A DNA stretch of 64,000 nucleotides from Salinimicrobium marinum (GTDB lineage: Bacteria > Bacteroidota > Bacteroidia > Flavobacteriales > Flavobacteriaceae): assembly GCF_014651535.1 (NCBI RefSeq), contig NZ_BMXB01000009.1:62001-126000 (forward strand). The letters are read 5' to 3'. Positions 56,653 to 64,000 of the stretch are shown in pieces. The notes under the pieces are model-generated. The model worked only from the letters and a program-made list of their open reading frames with translations, made no database searches and was not told the DNA's origin. Position 1 is the stretch's first letter, and the number at the start of each line of letters is the position of its first letter. The position numbers were made by a program, and so were the translations under genes.

Positions 56653-58047
56653 ATGAAAAAGAGTTATATAATCCTAATGTTAAGTAGTTTCTTTTTGTGG
56701 AGCTGTGACAATTTTGATGATGAAATCAATATTAATCCCAATTTACCTAATCAGGCATCAGGTACACAGTTAATTGCCAGTGCCCAGCTTTCCCTTTCGG
56801 GGTTAAGTGCTTCCCCTAAAGGGGCATTCATGGCTCAGTATCTTGCAGAAACACAATATGTTGGTCAGTCACTTTACCCGCAGGAGAGCACCAGTTTTTA
56901 CGGCTGGTATCAGGGTCCTTTGATGGATTTGGAAACAGTAATCACTTCAGATGATCTTAATGCTAATGAAGGCCCGGTCGCCAATCAGGTGGCAGTTGCG
57001 AAAATATTGAAAGCTTATTACTTTTGGAATATTACAGACAGATGGGGAGATGTTCCCTATTCAGAAGCCTTGCAGGGATCGGAAGATTTTACCCCGGCTT
57101 ATGATACTCAGGAATTTATTTACAATGATCTTTTCGAAGAATTGAAGGAAGCCACAGGCATGATGGTCCCGGGAAATATTGACGGAGATATTATTTATGG
57201 AGGTGATATGGAAAAGTGGGAAAAATTGGGGAACACTATTCGTTTGCTGATGGCCTTACGTCTTTCTGAAGTTGCTCCCGAAAAAGCGAGTGAAGAATTC
57301 AACCTCGCCTGGAATGCCGGGGTGATGTCTTCTAATGGAGATAATTTTGTATTTGAACATTTAAACGATGCAAACAACCAAAACTACTGGTACAATCAGG
57401 TGGTAGATCAAAACCGTGAATGGTGGGCAATTACCGAAAATCTTGTAGAAGAAATGCAACCTGTAAATGATCCAAGGTTGCCGGTTTATGCCAATCCTGC
57501 CAGAGCAACCGGAGAATTTGTGGGAATGCCATACGGAATAGAAGAAATTGAAGGTGCTGAGACGGAAGATTATTCGCTTCTGGGATCTGAAATCTTTGCC
57601 CAGGATGCATCCATTCACCTGGTGACTTATGCCCAGGTCCTATTTGCTGTTGCAGAAGCGGCTGAGCGGAGCTGGATTTCTGAAGATCCTGAAGAAAATT
57701 ACAACATGGCCGTAGAAAATTCCATTTTACAGTGGACCGGAACAAGCGAAGGTGCAGCTGCATTTCTGAGCAATCCTGAAATTTCATTTAATTCTGATAC
57801 AGCTTTAGAGCAGATTGCAGAGCAACGATGGGTGCATTTGTACATGTTTGGGTATGAAGCCTGGTCTGAATGGAGAAGGACGGGCTATCCAAATGATCTG
57901 GTAACACCCAATGGAGTGGAGATTCCTGCCAGGTTAAATTATCCCGATAATGAAGCTTTCAATAACCGGGAAAATTACAATCAGGCTGTGGAACGGCAGT
58001 TTGGAGGTGAAGAAAGCATTTACGGAAAGGTTTGGTGGGATGAATAA
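56653..58047 (+). CDS. SusD/RagB-family nutrient-binding lipoprotein (pair 2)
   Basis: 464 residues; lipoprotein signal with Cys18 (FFLWSCDNF). Family blocks: LKAYYFWNITDRWGDVPYSEAL (near 120-141), WEKLGNTIRLLMALRLSEV, the LVTYAQVLFAVAEAAERSWI strand-helix and EQRWVHLYMFGYEAWSEWRR near the end. Belongs to the SusD-like_2 group like its pair-1 counterpart. It starts 12 bases after susC 2 and forms its lid. Confidence 0.92.
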   Translation: MKKSYIILMLSSFFLWSCDNFDDEININPNLPNQASGTQLIASAQLSLSGLSASPKGAFMAQYLAETQYVGQSLYPQESTSFYGWYQGPLMDLETVITSDDLNANEGPVANQVAVAKILKAYYFWNITDRWGDVPYSEALQGSEDFTPAYDTQEFIYNDLFEELKEATGMMVPGNIDGDIIYGGDMEKWEKLGNTIRLLMALRLSEVAPEKASEEFNLAWNAGVMSSNGDNFVFEHLNDANNQNYWYNQVVDQNREWWAITENLVEEMQPVNDPRLPVYANPARATGEFVGMPYGIEEIEGAETEDYSLLGSEIFAQDASIHLVTYAQVLFAVAEAAERSWISEDPEENYNMAVENSILQWTGTSEGAAAFLSNPEISFNSDTALEQIAEQRWVHLYMFGYEAWSEWRRTGYPNDLVTPNGVEIPARLNYPDNEAFNNRENYNQAVERQFGGEESIYGKVWWDE

Positions 58048-58070
58048 ATCCCTCCCTTTAAATTTTTGAA

Positions 58071-58200
58071 GAGGCGGTTTTAAAAGCCCGATTTACGTCA
58101 ACCTGAACTCGTTTCAGGTTCTTATGAGAACTCGAAATCAATTAAATAGGATTTTGAAATACATTCAGAATGACGAATTAAAAGCTTTTAAAACCGCTTC
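58071..58200. repeat. Nested palindromic intergenic element
   Basis: Outer arms GCGGTTTTAAAAGC (58074-58087) and GCTTTTAAAACCGC (58184-58197) are perfect 14-base inverted repeats. Inside, CGTCA (58095-58099) matches TGACG (58171-58175), and a hairpin AACCTGAA / TTTCAGGTT lies near 58099-58118. The inner part resembles the CGTCA-xxCTGAAC-TTTCAG palindromes scattered between genes in other Bacteroidota. It separates SusD 2 from the amidase gene, whose start lies 17 bases past the right end; it may also act as a terminator. Confidence 0.6.
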
Positions 58201-58216
58201 GTTTATTATTACTTCT

Positions 58217-60304
58217 ATGAGAAAAGTTTTATTTATACTGGGTGCTGTGTTAATTCTTTCCTGTGGGACCGCTAAGAACAACACCGGAAGAATTATTGAC
58301 CGGCCCATTGTTTTTAATGAAGAGCGGAAAGAGCTTAGCCTGGAATACATGAAGGAACGTTACGGACTGGAGCAGGAAGAGCCAACAATTGAACCTAAAA
58401 TGGTGGTCCTGCACTGGACTGCAATTCCAACGCTCGAGAGATCTTTTGGAGCCTTTAAAAATCCCATCTTGCCGGGAGCCCGTACCGCAATTTCCGGGGC
58501 TGGTAACCTGAATGTTTCTACTCATTTTCTGGTGGATCGCGACGGAAAGATTTACCGGCTAATGCCCGAAACACTAATGGGCAGGCATGTGATTGGCCTC
58601 AATCATACTGCCATTGGAGTGGAAAATGTAGGAGGCACAAAAGATACACCGCTTACCTCTGAACAGCTGGAAGCCAACATCTGGCTTGTGAACTACTTGA
58701 AATCCAAATACGATATAGACTACGTGATTGGGCATCATGAATACACAAATTTTGAAGGTCATGAGCTGTGGCTGGAAAAAGATGCGAGTTACCGGACCCA
58801 GAAATCCGATCCGGGAGATGATTTTATGGTGAAAGTTCGCGCAGCGACACAAGACCTGCAGTTCAAGCCGGTTCCGGAAAAATCTGGGGCATCTTTTTCT
58901 CAGAATTCGGAGGTGCTTTCTCAGATATTAGCTAGTTATGAGGATTATAGGGAGCTTTCTTTAAGTGAAAGAAGGATAAAACATGAAGATATTCAGCCGC
59001 TGCTCGAAAAGTGGAAGGAGCATCCTGATTTTAAGGTTCAGAAGGTGGGGGCTTCTATTGAAGGAAGAGCTTTGTCGCTTGTTAGTATTGGCTCCGGAGA
59101 TACAGATGTGTTCCTGTGGTCGCAGATGCACGGCGATGAATCTACTGCTACAATGGCTATTTTCGATATCTTCAATTTTCTTGCTTCAGATTCCTTTCAG
59201 AAGGAAAAAGAAGCACTGCTGAAAAATACGAAATTACACTTTCTTCCCATGCTGAATCCTGATGGAGCTGAGGTTTTTCAGCGAAGGAATGCTCTTGGAA
59301 TCGATGTGAACCGGGATGCGCTGCGCCTGCAGTCTCCCGAAGCTAAAACGTTGAAAAGAGTGAGAGATAGCCTTGATGCCGATTTTGGATTTAACCTTCA
59401 CGATCAGAGCAGGTACTATAATGCAGAAGGCACTGCAAATCCTGCGACTATTTCTTTTCTGGCACCTGCTTACGATTTTGAGAAATCGGTTAATGAGGTG
59501 AGGGGAGATGCGATGAAACTAATTGTGGGGATGAACCGCGAACTTCAAAAATATGTGCCCGGGAAAGTGGGCAGATATAATGATGATTTTGAGCCAAGGG
59601 CTTTTGGGGATAATATTCAGAAATGGGGTACGAGCACGATCTTGATAGAATCGGGTGGTTTTCCAAATGATCCGGAAAAACAGGAGATCAGGAAATTGAA
59701 TTTTCTTGCCCTACTTACGGCGCTTTTTTCTATTTCAGATGAAAGCTATAAATCGGCTGATATTTCTGAATATGAAGCTATTCCGTGGAATGACAGTAAG
59801 CTATATGATCTAAAGCTTACAGGTCTGGAATATGAACTGCAAGGAGAAAAATATGTGCTTGATCTTGGAATTAATCGTGGAGAAGTTTCCACGGGAGACG
59901 GAAAAAAATTTTATTACCGCAGCCGGATTGCAGATCAGGGAGATCTTTCCACAAACTATGGATATGAGTCAGTGGATGTTTCGGGTACCACGCTAAAATT
60001 CGGAAAGATCTATTCTGAAACTTTTTCAGATATTAAAGCTTTGGAAAATCTTGATTTTGCTTCCCTTTTATCGCAGGGGTATGCTTTTTTCAGGGTGAAA
60101 AACCTTCCGAAGAATAATTTCACCAACTATCCGGTTCAGGTAGTTGGAGAAAAATTTGAGCTTTCAGAGAATCTTCAGGTAGGGGTGAATCCCACCTTCT
60201 TTCTGGAAAAAGATGGCAGGTTAAAGTATGCTGTCATCAACGGATTTTTTCAGGAACTGGAAGCGCCCGGGATAAAGGTAGAGAACGGGCTCATCCTGAA
60301 ATAG
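58217..60304 (+). CDS. Lipoprotein fusing N-acetylmuramoyl-L-alanine amidase and M14 zinc carboxypeptidase
   Basis: 695 residues from the ATG at 58217, which gives a lipoprotein signal with Cys16 (LILSCGTA); a longer frame to 58124 runs through the palindromic element and lacks a signal. Residues about 55-210 are an amidase_2 domain with zinc ligands His66 (VVLHWTA), His173 (IGHHEY) and Asp198 (KSDPG). Residues about 240-500 are an M14 peptidase with His305/Glu308 (MHGDES), His395 (FNLHDQ) and catalytic Glu478 (LIESGG). The C-terminal 200 residues are beta-rich. It can cut the sugar-peptide bond and then peptides, outside the cell, just downstream of SusCD 2. Confidence 0.85.
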   Translation: MRKVLFILGAVLILSCGTAKNNTGRIIDRPIVFNEERKELSLEYMKERYGLEQEEPTIEPKMVVLHWTAIPTLERSFGAFKNPILPGARTAISGAGNLNVSTHFLVDRDGKIYRLMPETLMGRHVIGLNHTAIGVENVGGTKDTPLTSEQLEANIWLVNYLKSKYDIDYVIGHHEYTNFEGHELWLEKDASYRTQKSDPGDDFMVKVRAATQDLQFKPVPEKSGASFSQNSEVLSQILASYEDYRELSLSERRIKHEDIQPLLEKWKEHPDFKVQKVGASIEGRALSLVSIGSGDTDVFLWSQMHGDESTATMAIFDIFNFLASDSFQKEKEALLKNTKLHFLPMLNPDGAEVFQRRNALGIDVNRDALRLQSPEAKTLKRVRDSLDADFGFNLHDQSRYYNAEGTANPATISFLAPAYDFEKSVNEVRGDAMKLIVGMNRELQKYVPGKVGRYNDDFEPRAFGDNIQKWGTSTILIESGGFPNDPEKQEIRKLNFLALLTALFSISDESYKSADISEYEAIPWNDSKLYDLKLTGLEYELQGEKYVLDLGINRGEVSTGDGKKFYYRSRIADQGDLSTNYGYESVDVSGTTLKFGKIYSETFSDIKALENLDFASLLSQGYAFFRVKNLPKNNFTNYPVQVVGEKFELSENLQVGVNPTFFLEKDGRLKYAVINGFFQELEAPGIKVENGLILK

Positions 60305-60373
60305 GCTGTAGTCCCTGGTTCCTGCCTGTTGGAAACCTGAAGGGAAAGAAAGTTCTTTCCACAGCTTTTTCCT

Positions 60374-60381
60374 TATCTTTG
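60374..60381 (+). promoter_or_regulatory. -7 promoter element of queE
   Basis: TATCTTTG, exact TAnnTTTG match, ends only 6 bases before the ATG at 60388. With the usual spacing from this element, transcription would start at or within a few bases of the ATG, so the message would be leaderless or nearly so. Confidence 0.55.
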
Positions 60382-60387
60382 CAGGCT

Positions 60388-61020
60388 ATGATTACAGAAG
60401 AAACACAGGAATTGGTTGATAAAGGTATTATGCTTCCTTTGATGGAAGAGTTTTATACCATTCAGGGAGAAGGATTTCATAAAGGAACGGCTGCTTATTT
60501 TATACGAATTGGCGGTTGTGATGTTGGTTGCCATTGGTGTGATGTGAAGGAAAGCTGGGATGCCGGCTTACATCCTCCCACACATATTGGAAAGATTATT
60601 GAAAATGCTATTTCCAGCAGTAAAACGATCGTGATTACGGGAGGCGAGCCGCTTACCTGGAATATGGCTCCTCTTACTACTAACTTAAGAGAACGGGGAT
60701 GCAAGGTTCATATTGAGACATCTGGAGCTTACAAACTTTCGGGGGAATGGGACTGGATTTGTCTTTCACCTAAAAAGATAAAGTTGCCTACAGAGGAAAT
60801 TTATCCCGTGGCAAACGAGCTGAAAGTGATCGTTTTTAATAAACATGACCTTGAATTTGCAGAAGAACAGGCTGCAAAGGTTGGAAAAGACTGTATTTTG
60901 TATCTACAACCGGAATGGAGTAAAAGAGAAAAGATCATCCCGCTGATTGTGGATTATGTAATGAAAAATCCGAAATGGAAGGTCTCTCTTCAAACGCATA
61001 AGTATTTGAATATCCCATAA
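60388..61020 (+). CDS. queE: 7-carboxy-7-deazaguanine synthase
   Basis: 210 residues from the ATG at 60388 (MITEETQELVDKGIMLPLME); a TTG three codons upstream overlaps the promoter. Radical-SAM enzyme: FYTIQGEGFHKGTAAYFIR then the cluster motif GGCDVGCHWCDVKESW (a CxxxCxxC-type set) and TGGEPLTW. It makes the deazapurine core in queuosine biosynthesis. In this phylum the family has the compact, short form. Alone here; other que genes are not in the window. Confidence 0.9.
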   Translation: MITEETQELVDKGIMLPLMEEFYTIQGEGFHKGTAAYFIRIGGCDVGCHWCDVKESWDAGLHPPTHIGKIIENAISSSKTIVITGGEPLTWNMAPLTTNLRERGCKVHIETSGAYKLSGEWDWICLSPKKIKLPTEEIYPVANELKVIVFNKHDLEFAEEQAAKVGKDCILYLQPEWSKREKIIPLIVDYVMKNPKWKVSLQTHKYLNIP

Positions 61021-61045
61021 AAAAAGCGCCAACAGGCGCTTTTTT
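61021..61045. terminator. Terminator between queE and the DUF2911 gene
   Basis: AAAAAGCGCC (61021-61030) pairs with GGCGCTTTTT (61035-61044) around a 4-base AACA loop, directly after the queE stop. Symmetric A/T runs allow use in both directions by the converging genes. Confidence 0.93.
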
Positions 61046-61062
61046 CAATTCTAAAACTTGTT

Positions 61063-61635
61063 TTACATGCCGGGATCCTTGAAAGGAACCTCTACATACC
61101 TGTCATCCCAGCCAATTAATAGTTTTGCTCCTTCTTCTGAAGGTTCAAAAGCCATGGATAAGGATTCAATGGAAGTCTGGGCTCTTCTTACCGGTACTTT
61201 TATTCGCGCCATGTCCTGTTCCACGTGATAATCATAAGCTCCCCATACATTGGTGCTTTTATTAAGGATCACGGTCCATTCATTTTCTTCAGGAATTGTG
61301 TAAAGCGTGTAAGTTCCTGCTTTAATAGTTTCGTTACCTACCATCATATCTTTATACAATGTGAGCTCTGTTGCTTCATTTGCCCCAGTTCTCCATACTT
61401 CCCCAAAAGGAACCAGTTTTCCGAATACTTCGCGGTCTCTCCTTTGAGGTCGGCTATAAAGTACGCGGGCTACAGCCTCTTCCTCCTGGTTACGAAACAG
61501 GGCCACGTCCATTGGACTTACATCCATTTTGGAGAAATTAGGGTTTCCTGTTTTACCGTCATTATCCTGAGCTTTAATTTCTGATGTTCCAAGGCAGCCT
61601 AAAATTATGGCAGCCATCAACATAATATTCTTCAT
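61063..61635 (-). CDS. DUF2911 domain-containing secreted protein
   Basis: 190 residues, signal peptide ending near SEIKAQ. The DUF2911 domain spans about 55-185: VLYSRPQRRDREVFGKLVPF, GEVWRTGANEATEL, AGTYTLYTIPEENEWTVIL and the C-terminal LLIGWDDRYVEVPF. Members are secreted beta-sandwich proteins of unknown function, common in Bacteroidota. It is divergent from gyrB across 419 bases. Confidence 0.88.
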   Translation of the reverse strand: MKNIMLMAAIILGCLGTSEIKAQDNDGKTGNPNFSKMDVSPMDVALFRNQEEEAVARVLYSRPQRRDREVFGKLVPFGEVWRTGANEATELTLYKDMMVGNETIKAGTYTLYTIPEENEWTVILNKSTNVWGAYDYHVEQDMARIKVPVRRAQTSIESLSMAFEPSEEGAKLLIGWDDRYVEVPFKDPGM

Positions 61636-61748
61636 AATCTATTGTTTTGATATTTTTGATAAATATAATCTTCCCTAAAGCATTGATAAGTTAAAGGATT
61701 GTTTAAAGTTAGTTAATGTTTTTCTGATTATTTAAATAATTCAGATTA

Positions 61749-61775
61749 AAAAACCGAGTTTTTTACGCCCGGTTT
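61749..61775 (-). terminator. Orphan terminator-like hairpin between divergent genes
   Basis: AAAACCG (61749-61755) pairs with CGGTTTT (61769-61775) around a 13-base loop. Read on the minus strand the second arm is followed by a T run, as in a Rho-independent terminator. It lies between two genes that are transcribed away from each other, where no known transcript ends. Confidence 0.45.
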
Positions 61776-61874
61776 TCACTTTACTGAAGAAGAAGCTGCA
61801 CCTGTGGAAAAGTTCGGCTAAAAGTAATTTGGAAAATACTCTATAGAAGTACCTGTGACTTCATTAAAGGCTGA

Positions 61875-63995
<2,121 letters not shown>

Positions 63996-64000
63996 TCCCT

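Noticed and set aside
58124-58216. Longer form of the amidase-M14 protein
   Set aside because: The extension is encoded by the palindromic element, and only the start at 58217 gives a lipoprotein signal.

Overview
The window is a stretch of AT-rich bacterial chromosome from a member of the Bacteroidota, most likely a marine-type Flavobacteriaceae. The reasons are two SusC/SusD outer-membrane uptake pairs, a TonB receptor with an STN domain next to a DUF4249 lipoprotein, the gene order rpsL-rpsG-fusA-rpsJ-rplC with no tuf, secY followed directly by infA without adk or map, the neighbourhood rplQ-carA-eno-gltA, and repeated promoters of the Bacteroidota type (TTTG, about 19 bases, then TAnnTTTG). 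I see no rRNA, tRNA, CRISPR array, prophage or insertion sequence.

Layout. 1-446 is the 3' end of a rhomboid protease gene. 548-7807 (minus) holds rlmB and, upstream of it, a tight four-gene cell-surface operon: small secreted protein, STN-domain TonB-dependent receptor, DUF4249 lipoprotein and a large MG2-like secreted protein. 8038-12709 (minus) is SusD/SusC pair 1. 13213-30393 (plus) is the merged str-S10-spc-alpha ribosomal protein cluster, 30 protein genes behind one strong promoter and ending at a strong terminator. Four junctions inside the cluster (rpsJ/rplC, rpsN/rpsH, rpsK/rpsD, rpoA/rplQ) are much longer than the rest, and each carries inverted repeats that could be autoregulatory RNA structures.

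30477-37739 (plus) holds carA, a small barrel-like protein, a decayed gene, eno, gltA and two arginine-family hydrolases (a DDAH-like protein and CtlX). 37739-41968 (minus) holds a CpcT/CpeT-family lipoprotein, a conserved unknown, a BCCT transporter and an SDR-DUF2867 protein. 42030-46976 (plus) holds a tiny membrane protein, argS, ffh, a broken four-helix-bundle gene and folD. 47045-53300 (minus) holds YkvA, AI-2E-family, VOC and Rho_N-like proteins, rluF, a lipoprotein, an LD-carboxypeptidase and a PBP4-type carboxypeptidase. 53455-60304 (plus) holds SusC/SusD pair 2 followed by a lipoprotein that fuses an N-acetylmuramoyl-L-alanine amidase to an M14 carboxypeptidase. 60388-63995 holds queE, a DUF2911 gene on the minus strand, and gyrB.

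Most of the window is housekeeping. The parts that look least described are (i) the region 50874-60304, where murein-peptide-cleaving enzymes flank a SusC/D pair and suggest uptake of peptidoglycan-derived peptides, (ii) the STN-TonB receptor/DUF4249/MG2-like operon, (iii) the structured junctions inside the ribosomal cluster, (iv) the nested palindromic element at 58071-58200, and (v) a compact GC-rich block at 12841-12915 in otherwise AT-rich intergenic DNA.
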